Shown here: positions 55,004 to 64,000 of the stretch, in pieces | Position numbering within the stretch: position 1 is the stretch's first letter | Layout of the letters: each line of letters opens with the position of its first letter | Assembly: GCF_003086295.3 (NCBI RefSeq) | Contig: NC_092044.1 | Span: 71,414,528-71,478,527 of the forward strand | DNA from: Arachis hypogaea | Lineage: Eukaryota; Streptophyta; Magnoliopsida; Fabales; Fabaceae | Length of the DNA: 64,000 bases | Direction of reading: 5' to 3' | The notes under the pieces: model-generated | The model's input: the letters and a program-made list of their open reading frames with translations, nothing else | Told to the model about the DNA's origin: nothing | Database searches by the model: none | Made by a program: the position numbers and the translations under genes

Positions 55004-55604
55004 TTCAGTTCTCAGCCTATTGATCCTTTGAGGGGGTAAAACCTTGCTAAAAACTTATTCACTACCTCCTCCCAATTTGTCAGGCTTTCTTTTGGGAAGG
55101 ATTCAAGCCATTCGGATGCCTTGTCCCTGAGTGAAAAAGGGAACAAGAGCAGCCTATAGACATCCGGATGGACTCCATTGGACTTCACTGTGTCACAAAT
55201 CCTCAAGAAGATGGTCAAGTGTTAATTCGGGTCTTCTTGAGCACCTCCTTCAAATGAGCAATTATTCTGCACAAGAGTGATGAGCTGAGGTTTTAGCTCG
55301 AAATTGTTGGCATGTATGGTGGGCTTCTGAATGCTACTTCCACAGTTGCCTGGGTTTGGATTAATGTAAGAGCTTAACACTCTTCTATCCTCCCCAGCAT
55401 GATTTGCTCTACCTCCCCCACCATGGTTATTAGCCTCTTCTTCATGTTGGTTTTTCATGTTGCCTTCCATGTTTAGTTCAAAGTGTTCCTCCTCCTCTTC
55501 AGCACCGATTGCACATTTTCCTCTTGCTTCCCTCCTTAATCTAAGGAGGTCCTCTCTGGTTCAGAATCGAAGGAAGTTGAAGCCCCGCTTCTTCTCCCTG
55601 TCAT
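55004..55604 (-). pseudogene. R11 gag, N-terminal part
   Basis: Starts MTGRRSGASTSFDSEPERT at 55604. A frameshift near 55550, another stop near 55222 and a frameshift near 55030 separate the pieces. Recognisable: RVLSSYINPNPGNCGSSIQK, NNFELKPQLITLVQNNCSFE, LLLFPFSLRDKASEWLESFP, NWEEVVNKFLARFYPL. Close to R12 and R2 gag. Confidence 0.88.
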
Positions 55605-55871
55605 ACAACCAACAAGTACAAGCAAGTAACAATATGTGCAGATAGTATTGCTGTCAGAATTACTGTTAGTTGTGAGTGATGCAATATATCAAATAGTTAG
55701 TGGGTTAGCAAACTGAATGGTAAATAACAACGAACACGAAAGAGTAGAGGGGGAAGGATGAGAAGTTAACTAAGACAGAAAGTAAATTACTCAAACAAAA
55801 AATTAAATCAACAAAACAAAAATGCTCAATCTAGTGATCTCCTAATTTAATCATTGTTGATGCACAATTAA
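55605..55871 (-). other. R11 leader
   Basis: Short A-rich leader between PBS and gag, like R2 and R12 and unlike the 1.5 kb leaders of R6 and R9. Confidence 0.7.
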
Positions 55872-55889
55872 TCTCCGGCAACGGCGCCA
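55872..55889 (-). other. R11 PBS, tRNA-Asp type
   Basis: Plus strand TCTCCGGCAACGGCGCCA, one change from the intact site. Confidence 0.85.
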
Positions 55890-56876
55890 TAAACTTGATG
55901 TAAGTGGAAACTGTCTCTCAACAAATTTCCTTCGGCAAGTGTACCGAATTTGTCGTCAAGTAAAAACTCACAATAGAGTGAGGTCGAATCCCACAGGGAT
56001 TGATTGATCAAGCAACTTTAATTAGAAGAAAGTTCTAGTTGAGCGAATTCCGAATTTGGGTTGAGATTTGCAGAAATGAAAATGGCGGGAATGTAAATAA
56101 CAGAAAAAGTAAATGCTAGAATTAAAGTGTTGAAAGTAAATGACTGAAAGTAAATTGCAGAATTGTAAATGGGAATGGGGTGTTTGCTCATGAAAGTAAA
56201 TGCAGAAATTAAAGAGAATGGGTGAGATCAGAATTGGGGAATTCATTGGGCGCAGGAGATGTTGCAATTCTCTGGATCAAGTTCATTTTCATCTCTTCCT
56301 CAATCAATGAACTCATTGATCTCCTTGGCAATCTTAATTGATTGAATTACAATTTTTTGCAATTCAATCTCTCAAATCTTGATCAATAGCCAATTCCTTG
56401 GTCAATTGCTCATAAGAAGAGATGAAGTGTGGTCACTGATTATACCACATGCATTTCCCAAATCAAGTATTGAGAAGATTATAGTCACATATCCATCCAA
56501 ACCCAATTTGGTCCAGCATGAGAAAGCATTTCTAGCTTGATCTCTTTATTCCTCTTTCAAGGTTCAGAAGAGATCCAAGTTTGAATAGCTCCTTTTCCAA
56601 GATAACTACCCAATGAGATGAAGATCGAAAGCTTTCAAGTAAAATCAAGAGAAAAGATAGAAGAAGAAGAATGAAAATTAGTATTGATCCATCAACTTAC
56701 AACAGAGCTCCCTAACCCAATGAAAGGGGTTTAGTTGTTCATAGCTCTAGAAAATGAAAACAAAGATGGAGAGTCCATCATGGAACTAGAAGAGCAGAGT
56801 AAAATACAGAGAGTAGTTCTATTTTCCCCACTTTTCCACAACTTTCCAGAACTCCCTAATAATTCAAAGCTACTCC

Positions 56877-56884
56877 TATATATA
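56877..56884 (-). promoter_or_regulatory. R11 LTR TATA box
   Basis: Sense GTAGTATATATAGGAGTAG, about 105 bp downstream in sense of the array. The same sequence and spacing occur in R12 (59585-59592). Confidence 0.65.
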
Positions 56885-56987
56885 CTACTCTTCTCAGCTT
56901 CTAGTTGGTTCTTCAAGTCTTGGGCCTTTAGATCTTGAGTTTACTTGCAGAGAGAAAGTGTGAAGTGGGCAGAGACTTTAGCTCAGG

Positions 56988-58043
56988 ACGTTAGGGGTGT
57001 TAACGTTTTAGTGAAAGAATGAGTTCGAGAACGTTAGTGACACTCAACATTGTCACTAACATTCCAATGTACCCCTTTGCCTCACGTTAGATCCCACGTT
57101 AACTAGGTTAACGTGGCTACTAACGTGGCCTTGCCATCCTTTGAGAACGTTAGTGACACTCAACATTGTCACTAACGTTCCAATGTGCCCCTATGTCTCA
57201 CGTTAGAGTCCACGTTAACTAGGTTAACGTGGCTTCTAACGTGGCCTTGCCAACCTTCGAGAACATTAGTGACATTCAACATTGTCACTAACGTTCCAAT
57301 GTGCCCCTATGTCTCACGTTAGAGTCCACGTTAACTAGGTTAACGTGGCCTTGCCAACCTTCGAGAACGTTAGTGATATTCAACATTGTCACTAACGTTC
57401 CAATGTGCCCCTATGTCTCACGTTAGAGTCCACGTTAACTAGGTTAACGTGGCTTCTAACGTGGCCATTCTTAGCCATCCCCAACATTAGTGACAATGTT
57501 GAGTGTCACTAATGTTGGCTCATCTTTCACTCATCATCGTTAGCTTTCCACGTTAACTCAGTTAACGTGGAAGTTAACGTGGCTCCTTGGGGTTTTGTGG
57601 TTGCTTCCAACGTTAGTGACAATGTTGGGTGTCACTAACGTTGTCGACCACCCTTGCCTCTTACGTTAGCTCCCACGTTAACTAAGTTAACGTGGGAGTT
57701 AACGTGGTACATTGCACCTTAGGCCAACGTTAGTGACAATGTTGAGTGTCACTAACGTTGGCTTCCTTCCCCCTTTTAACGTTAGAGGCCACGTTAACTA
57801 AGTTAACGTGGACTCTAACGTAGCCACTTATGATCATTGGCCAACGTTAGTGATAATGTTAAGTGTCACTAACGTTGGCTCAAAGTCCCATCTTCACGTT
57901 AGAGTTCACGTTAACTTAGTTAACGTGACTCTTAACGTGGGTAATGATGGCTTCGAGAGCGTTATTGGCAATCACTTTTCTCATTAACTTTGCAAGTTAC
58001 CTCCCATTCCACGTTAGTGGTAATGTTAATTAGATTAACGTGA
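56988..58043. repeat. R11 5' LTR alternating palindromic array
   Basis: Same two alternating dyads as 47305-48245; four copies of the TATA-proximal unit (starting about 57027, 57144, 57261 and 57363). Confidence 0.92.
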
Positions 58044-58324
58044 CTGCTAAGTGGTTCTTCCTTGCTTCCTTTGGTCCTGCAATCAAGAAATAGAGTGCAT
58101 CAAAGTTCTAGTCCAAGTCATGCGTAATGCAACATACAATTTGTTACTAAACTCATGCAAAATTCTCATGAAATCATGTAAAATTCACAATGTATGCTTG
58201 AATCAATGTGTAAGTGAATATCTACCCAAAACTAGCTTATTTCCTAAAGAAATGCATGAAACTACCTTAAAAACAGTAAAGAAAAGGTCAGTGAAACTGG
58301 CCAAGATGCCCTGGCATCAATAAT

Positions 58325-58336
58325 CCACAACCAACC
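58325..58336. repeat. R10 continuation between R11 and R12
   Basis: Twelve bases (CCACAACCAACC) between the R11 TSD and the R12 LTR start. R12 is therefore inserted in, or abuts, R10. Confidence 0.55.
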
Positions 58337-58603
58337 TGATGCCAGGGCATCTAGGCTAGTTTCACTGACCTTTTCTTTACTGTTTTAAGGTAGTTTCATG
58401 CATTTTCCTAGTAAACAAGGCAAGTTTTGGGTGAAAATACACTTACACCTTCATTCAAGCAACTATTGTGAATTTTGCATGATTTCATGAGATTTTTTGC
58501 CAGAATTTACATGATATTTTAATGATGCATGATCTCATGATTTTGGCTAGAGCTTTGATGCACTTTAATTGCTTGATTTCAGGACAAATGAAGCATGGAA
58601 GAA

Positions 58604-59420
58604 TCACGTTAGCATTCACGTTAACTTAGTTAACGTGACTACTAACGTGGGATGGCAATTGGCTTGCAACGTTAATGAGAAAAGTGATCACCAATAATGC
58701 CTGCGAAGCCACTTCATAGTAGTTAACGTGGTACTTAACATAGAAGGAAAGGAGGACTCCACATTAATGAAAAACGTGAACTCCAATAACGTTGAGAAAC
58801 TAGGCAATGCCCCACGTTAAGAGTCACGTTAACTAAGTTAACGTGAACTCTAACGTGGACAAGGATCAACACTGCCAACGTTAGTGACACTGACTTTTGT
58901 CACTAACGTTGGATCATTTTCATTGCCTACGTTAACTCTCACGTTAATATTGTTAACGTGAAAGTTAACGTGGAGTGGGGTTCAAAGAACCAACGTTAGT
59001 GACACTCACTTTTGTCACTAACGTTGGAAGATGGCTTCATTACTACGTTAAAAGCCACGTTAACTTAGTTAACCTGGGTTCTAACGTAGGGGATTAAGGC
59101 AATTAGAGTGTTAGTGACAAAGGTGAGTGTCACTAACGCTCTCGAAGGTGATAGGTGCCCACGTTAAGAGCTACGTTAGCTAAGCTAACGTAAGACCTAA
59201 CGTAGGAGGAAAAAGGCAAGCAACGTTAATGGGAAAAGTGATTCCCATTAACGTTTGCAAAAATGGGCACAAGCCAATGTTAATGGGAAAAGTGAGTCCC
59301 ATTAACGTTGGTCAAAAATTGAGAAGGAACGTTAGAAGTCACGTTAAGACTTCTAACGTTGAGAATAACGTAGGCATATAAAGGTGGAACGTTAGTGGAA
59401 AAGGTAAATGCCACTAACGT
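58604..59420. repeat. R12 LTR palindromic array
   Basis: AACGTTAGTGACA...TGTCACTAACGTT, CACGTTAACTTAGTTAACGTG and AACGTTAATGGG...CCCATTAACGTT units. One unit (about 59174-59198) reads ACGTTAGCTAAGCTAACGT, with paired changes relative to ACGTTAACTAAGTTAACGT. Confidence 0.9.
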
Positions 59421-59584
59421 TCTCGCACCCAGAAATGTATTCCACGATTAATCTCACTAAATGCCCAAGCCTAATTCATATTTCTCTCTAAGCTGGGCCC
59501 ACTAAAGATGAGGATTGCTTCAACTCAAGGTCCAAAGCCCACATCCAAGACTTGAAGAACTCACTAGAAGATCATGAAGTGTAG

Positions 59585-59592
59585 TATATATA
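59585..59592 (+). promoter_or_regulatory. R12 LTR TATA box
   Basis: GTAGTATATATAGGAGTAG, about 165 bp downstream of the array. Confidence 0.65.
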
Positions 59593-60511
59593 GGAGTAGT
59601 TTTGAACTAGAAAAAATACTTTTGGCACCTTGGAGAACTACTCTCTGCATATTTACTTTTCTGTACTTCTAGCATGGATTATTCTTTTCTGCCATTTTTT
59701 ATTCCTAGAGCTATGAACAACTAAACCCCTTTCATTGGGTTAGGGAGCTCTGCTGTAATTTGATGGATCAATATTAGTTTTCATTTTTCTTCTTCTATCT
59801 TTTCTCTTGATTTTACTAGAAAGCTTTCAATCTTAATTCAATTGGCTAGTTATCTTGGAAAAGAAACTCTCCATAATTGGATCTCTTCGGAACCTTGGAA
59901 GAGGAATGAAGAGATCATGCTAGAATTGCTTTCTCATGCTGGACCAATTTGGGTTGGGATGGATATGTGACTATAATCCCCTCAATACTTGAATTGGGAA
60001 ATGTATGTGGTATAATCAGTGACCATACTTCATCTCTTCTCATGAGTAATTGACCAAGGAATTGGCTATTGATCATGATTTGAGAGATTGAATTACCAAG
60101 GAATTGGGATTCAATCACTTAAGATTGCCAAGGAGATCAATGAATGCATTGATTGAGGAAGAGATGAGAATGAACTTGATCTGGAGAATTGCAACATCTC
60201 CTAAACCCAATGATTCCCCCATTTCTGATCTTACTCATTCTCTTTAATTTCTGCCATTTACTTTTATGAGCATTACCCAATTCCCCATTTAAGATTCTGC
60301 ACTTTAATTTCTGCTATTTACTTTCTAGTCATTTAAATTTCTGCATCTCAATCTAAATTCTATTTAGCTCAACTAGCATATTCTTCTAACTAAAGTTGCT
60401 TGACCAATCAATCCTTGTGGGATTCGACCTCACTCTATAGTGAGTTTTACTTGACGATAATTCGGTATACTTGCATCAAGTTGAGAGACAAGTTTCCATG
60501 CATCAAGTTTA

Positions 60512-60527
60512 TGGCCCCGTTGCCGGG
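60512..60527 (+). other. R12 PBS, tRNA-Asp type
   Basis: TGGCCCCGTTGCCGGG, one change from the intact site, 6 bp after the LTR. Confidence 0.85.
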
Positions 60528-60806
60528 TATTGATTTTGAATCAACAATGATTAAGTTAGAAGATCACTAGATTGAGCATTTTTTTTTCGTTATTCTTTTC
60601 TATATTCAGTAATTTACCTTAGTCTGTTTTTAATTTCTTCCTCATCCCCTATTCCCTCTCTAATTTCTGTTTTCCTTTCTTAGTTTACCACAATTCAGCT
60701 CACTAATCCACTAACTTTTTGATAAATTGCATCACTCACACTAACAATCATTCTAACAAAAAAAATTGTCTTCATTATATCTCCTGTTGTGCATTCTGTT
60801 TGTTGT
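60528..60806 (+). other. R12 leader
   Basis: T-rich leader before gag. No other feature seen. Confidence 0.7.
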
Positions 60807-63143
60807 ATGACAGGGAGAAGAGAAGGAATCTCAACATCCTTTGATTCAGAGCCTGAGAGAACTCTTTGGAGACGAAAAAGGGAAGCAAGAGGAAAAAGAA
60901 TTGTTGGTGCTGAGGAAGAGGAAGAGTATTTTGAACCCAACATGGAAGAGAATTTGGAGAACAACCATGAAGTAGAAGCTCATAATCATGCCAGAGAAGG
61001 CCATGCAAATCGGGTTGGGCATGAAATGAGGGTCTTAGGATCCTATATCAATCCTAATCCAGGAAACTGTGGAAGCAGCATTCAGAAACCCACCATTCAT
61101 GCCAACAATTTCGAGCTAAAACCTCAGCTCATCACTTTGGTGCAAAATAATTGCTCATTTGGAGGAGGTGCTCAAGAAGACCCTAACCAACACTTGACCA
61201 CCTTCTTGAGGATCTGTGACACAGTGAAGACAAATGGAGTCCACCCGGATGTCTATTGGTTGCTCTTGTTCCCCTTTTCACTCAGGGACAAGGCAACAAA
61301 GTGGCTTGAATCCTTCCCAAAAGAAAGCCTGACAGATTGGGAGGAGGTAGTGAACAAGTTTTTAGCAAGATTTTACCCTCCTCAAAAGATTAATAGGCTA
61401 AGAATTGAGGTGCAAACTTTTAGGCAACAAAATGGTGAGACACTTTGTGAAGCATAGGAGAGATTCAAAGACTTGACAAGGAGATGCCCATTAGAGATGT
61501 TTAATGAGTGGGTTCAACTTCACATCTTCTATAAAGGTCTTTCCTATGAGTCAAAGAAGGCTGTAGATCATTCATCAGGAGGTTCTTTAAACAAGAAGAA
61601 AACTGTTGAAGAAGCCATAGATGTCATCGAAACAGTTGCTGAGAATGACTACTTCTATGCCTCTGAAAGAAGTAACACTAGAGGAGTAATGGAGCTAAAC
61701 CACATGGATGCACTGTTAGCCCAAAACAAGATGATCACCAAGCAGCTAGCAGATCTTACCAAGAAGGTGGAAGAGAACCAAGTTGTAGCAGCCATCACCT
61801 CATCACCAACTCATGAAGGAGTAAACATAGGAGAAGAAGGTGACTGGGAGCAAGCCAACTATGTGGGAAATTCACCTAGACAAGTCCATGATCCATACTC
61901 TAAAACATACAACTCTGGATGGAGAAATCACCCCAACTTTGGATGGGGAAACCAACAAGACCAAGGACAAGATTCGAGACGTTCCAACTTCAACTCCAAC
62001 AACAATGCCACTCATCAAAACACCTCACAGAGATATTACCAACATCCATCTAGCCAACCTTCTCAACCACCTAATCTCAACCCACCATCATCCACAGATG
62101 ATAGGCTTTCAAAGATTGAGGCTCTACTTGAAAACATGTGCAGAGAAGTCCAAGATAACAAGGTGTTTAAGGAAGAAGTGCGAGCCAACATCAAGAATCA
62201 AGGAGAAAACATCAAGAGATTGGAGTCCCAAGTAGGCTATCTATCTCAACAAATTCTCAAACCCATTGATGGATTCCCCAGCGATACAGAGAAGAATCCA
62301 AGAGGAGAACCAAAGAAAGTGAGATGGGAAGAATGCAAAATGATAACCACAAGTGATGAGGGGAGTATGCATGGAGTAGAACACCTCCAAAATCACCAAC
62401 AAGAAAGTCAAGAGGAAGGAAGCTGTGCAACTTCACTCACATCCAAGGAAGAGCTAAAGAAAAAAGAGGCATTGAACCCATATGCACCTTTCCCTCACAG
62501 GCTTAAAGGTGGTGTAGCAGGGAGAATGTACTCAAGGTTTCTTGATATGTTTGCATCTTTAGATGTAAATATACCCTTCATTAAAGCCCTTCAACAGATG
62601 CCCTTCTACATCAAGTATATAAAAGAGCTACTAGCCAGAAAAAGTCCATTGAAGGGTGGACAAACAATCAAGATGAACAGAAATTGTAGTGCTCTCATTC
62701 AACCAGGACCACCCACAAAGAAGGAGGATCCAGGAAGCTTCCACATTCCTTGTGCCATAGGAGAAACAATGATTGACAAAGGACTTTGTGACTTGGGAGC
62801 AAGCATCAACTTAATGCCTCTCTCTCTCATGAAAAAGCTCCAAATCAATGAACTAACTCCTACTGATGTAATTATCAGATTGGTGGACAAAATCCAAAAA
62901 CAAGAAGTAGGAATAGTTCAAAATGTGCTGGTAAAGGTTGGGAGCTACTATCTTCCCACAGATTTTGTTGTTTTGGAAATGGATGAGAATCCTATCTACC
63001 CCATCATTCTGGGAAGACCCTTTCTAGCCACAGCTAGGGCACTCATAGATGTAGAACGAGGAGAATTAGTGCTGAGAATACATGATGAGCAGCTCGCCTT
63101 CAATGTTTACAACCTCACAAGGAGCAGATCACAAAGACAATAA
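60807..63143 (+). pseudogene. R12 gag-pro
   Basis: One frame of about 778 codons from MTGRREGISTSFDSEPERT with a single in-frame TAG at 61455-61457. Gag domain: NNFELKPQLITLVQNNCSFG, LLLFPFSLRDKATKWLESFP, FLARFYPPQKINRLRIEVQT, RRCPLEMFNEWVQLHIFYKG. Then KTYNSGWRNHPNFGWGNQQD, a Gln/Asn/Pro-rich linker, and the coiled coil NIKNQGENIKRLESQVGYLS. Protease CDLGASINLMPLS has Asp at residue 662, with IILGRPFLATARALIDVERG. No CCHC knuckle. Ends at a TAA that overlaps the next frame. Apart from the one nonsense codon, the best preserved gag-pro in the window. Confidence 0.92.
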
Positions 63144-63144
63144 G

Positions 63145-63588
63145 ATGATAGAAGAGCCAAACGAGGAAGCACAAACAACACAATTGGAAGCCCCATGGGT
63201 TGAGAAGCCACATAGTCCGGAAGAACCATGTTCAAAGGTGATCTAAGAGGAACCAGACCCACCAGAGTCATGCAATATCAATAACAAGATTCCCCTGGAG
63301 AAAGAATCCATAGAAAACAAGAAAACATCAATGGAAACAAGGAAAAGAATTCCAAAGGGATGGAGAAATAAGAAAATTCCTACAGACAATTTCTCACCAG
63401 GTGATGAAGTTATTTCTACATACTTTCCATCTATACCACCTCACCTACCCACTATTCCATCTCAGCTGCCTCCTGTGTATACTATCAATAAAATCTTATC
63501 CTTAGAGCATCTGGAACTCGTCAACAAAGCTAAAGGATATAGATTCACTGCAAGAGGAGAGGACTTCAAGCACTATCAACCACCTTGA
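63145..63588 (+). pseudogene. R12 integrase C-terminal relic
   Basis: Follows gag-pro in another frame with a TAAGATG stop/start overlap, and has one TAA at 63244-63246. The last 60 residues (PGDEVISTYF..., YTINKILSLEHLELVN, GYRFTARGEDFKHYQPP) align in pattern with the R11 integrase C-terminus (FIVTKVSPYGHIEIMD, KTFTVNGQRLKHYLG). Everything between protease and this tail is missing compared with R11. A short region of unknown acidic sequence precedes it. Confidence 0.65.
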
Positions 63589-63610
63589 CAAAGAACCAAA
63601 AGTCAAGATA

Positions 63611-63648
63611 GTGACGCTAAAGGAGCGCTTCATGGGAGGCAACCCATG
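63611..63648 (+). other. Post-ORF motif, R12 copy
   Basis: GTGACGCTAAAGGAGCGCTT then CATGGGAGGCAACCCATG, 22 bp past the stop. CATGGG/CCCATG pairing replaces the TTGGG/CCCAA of other copies. Confidence 0.82.
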
Positions 63649-64000
63649 ATTCTATAACTCTTTCTTTCTTAAAATTCTAATAAGAGCAACAGAACAATTT
63701 CACTCTAACTTTGATAACTCATATAAAGTTCCTCCACATGCAACGTATAGTACATGATAAGTTTGGTGTTCAAACACATCAATTGAAGTTTGAACACACT
63801 TTATGAGAAAGATTTATGTCCCAAACTTGTTGTACCATAGGATCACAAAAAAGTTTGGTGTGCTGACGTGCATGCTTGAGAAGCTTAATAATTAGTTGAG
63901 TTGCTTCTTAAAAAAAACAGAGAGAGAAGAGAGAAATTTTTGCTTCGTTAGTTCACCTTTTGAATTTTCCCACCAATTTCACAACTAATCTTCACATTCT
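63649..64000 (+). other. R12 3' internal region, start
   Basis: Contains AAGTTTGGTGTTC (63759) and AAGTTTGGTGTGC (63852), the sense form of the dispersed motif. No gene seen before the window end. Confidence 0.7.

Larger units (their letters stand above)
46179..58319 (-). mobile_element. R11: full-length Athila-type Ty3/Gypsy element, TSD ATAAT
   Basis: Flanked by ATAAT (46174-46178 and 58320-58324). 12.1 kb: 5' LTR (55896-58319), PBS (55872-55889), gag-pro-RT-RH-IN (55604 to 50182), post-ORF motif, 1.6 kb 3' non-coding region, hairpin/PPT module and 3' LTR (46179-48520). The only pol-bearing element in the window. Frameshifts and nonsense codons make it inactive as it stands. LTRs differ in length by an array unit and a small indel. 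Confidence 0.93.
55896..58319 (-). repeat. R11 5' LTR
   Basis: 2424 bp, partner of 46179-48520. TATA box TATATATA at 56877-56884. Array 56988-58043 upstream in sense. It has one more about 104-bp array unit than the 3' LTR and lacks a short stretch found at about 47222-47255 there. Confidence 0.93.
58337..60505 (+). repeat. R12 5' LTR
   Basis: 2169 bp. Array 58604-59420, TATA box 59585-59592, U5 with CACTCTATAGTGAGTTTTAC. Same family as R11 with a diverged array. Confidence 0.9.
58337..64000 (+). mobile_element. R12: non-autonomous relative of R11 (gag-pro plus integrase tail)
   Basis: Plus strand: 5' LTR (58337-60505), PBS, leader, gag-pro (60807-63143), integrase C-terminal relic (63145-63588), post-ORF motif, and the start of the 3' region running off the window. 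LTR ends (TGATGCCAGGGCATC...CATGCATCA), TATA and array type match R11. RT, RNase H and the integrase core are absent in a single clean gap, so this is a defined internal loss rather than decay. Confidence 0.88.

Noticed and set aside
47305..58043. Centromeric or subtelomeric satellite
   Set aside because: Arrays are confined to the LTRs of single insertions with TSDs and do not form long monomer arrays.

Overview
The window looks like a large plant nuclear genome, most likely a legume and probably Arachis (peanut or a wild relative). It is an intergenic stack of nested LTR retrotransposons. I found no host gene, rRNA, tRNA or CRISPR array. Nearly every coding trace is Athila-type (OTA clade) Ty3/Gypsy gag, protease, reverse transcriptase (RT), RNase H (RH), integrase (IN), or an env-position ORF. 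Several LTRs end in GCGGATAATTTATACGC (sense strand), which I remember as typical of abundant Arachis families of the FIDEL kind; that assignment is from memory and unchecked.

Layout (R names are mine). R1 (to 108) is an LTR end inserted in the gag of R2. R2 (109-284 plus 7179-11436, minus) has a gag broken by R3 and a 2.5 kb 5' LTR. R3 (285-7178, minus, TSD ATTAG) is non-autonomous with its own ORF. R4 (11437-16860, minus) is a decayed gag-pro element holding a small hAT-like transposon (11510-12176). R5 (plus) is an LTR split by R6. R6 (18232-35880, minus, TSD GATAC) encodes gag-pro and an env-position ORF but no RT or IN, and is split by R7 (24616-31624, minus, TSD TTGCC), non-autonomous with a coiled-coil ORF. 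R8 (36100-44874, plus) is the 3' part of an element with an env-position ORF and a 3' LTR, split by R9 (38263-44225, minus, TSD TTGCT), a deleted gag-pro element. R10 (44875-46178 and 58325-58336) is a different LTR-like repeat. R11 (46179-58319, minus, TSD ATAAT) is the only element with a full gag-pro-RT-RH-IN set, now carrying frameshifts and stops. R12 (58337 to the window end, plus) shares R11's LTR but has only gag-pro and an integrase tail.

How the parts relate. R11 is the only visible pol donor. R3, R6, R7 and R12 lack RT and IN and would have needed enzymes in trans. Where a primer-binding site (PBS) survives it matches the 3' end of tRNA-Asp. Nested order fits LTR divergence by eye: about 1% between the R7 LTRs and about 2% between the LTRs of its host R6.

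Most striking signals: (1) a hairpin with an RGGA-type loop and a 7-8 bp stem whose sequence differs between copies while pairing is kept, always just upstream of TTTAAGTKTGGKG next to the 3' LTR, and repeated internally in R3, R6 and R7; (2) family-specific palindromic arrays just upstream of the LTR TATA box, with the same motif type repeated inside the same element in R3, R4 and R6; (3) a shared post-ORF motif after unrelated ORFs; (4) an old PBS trapped inside the R9 LTRs.
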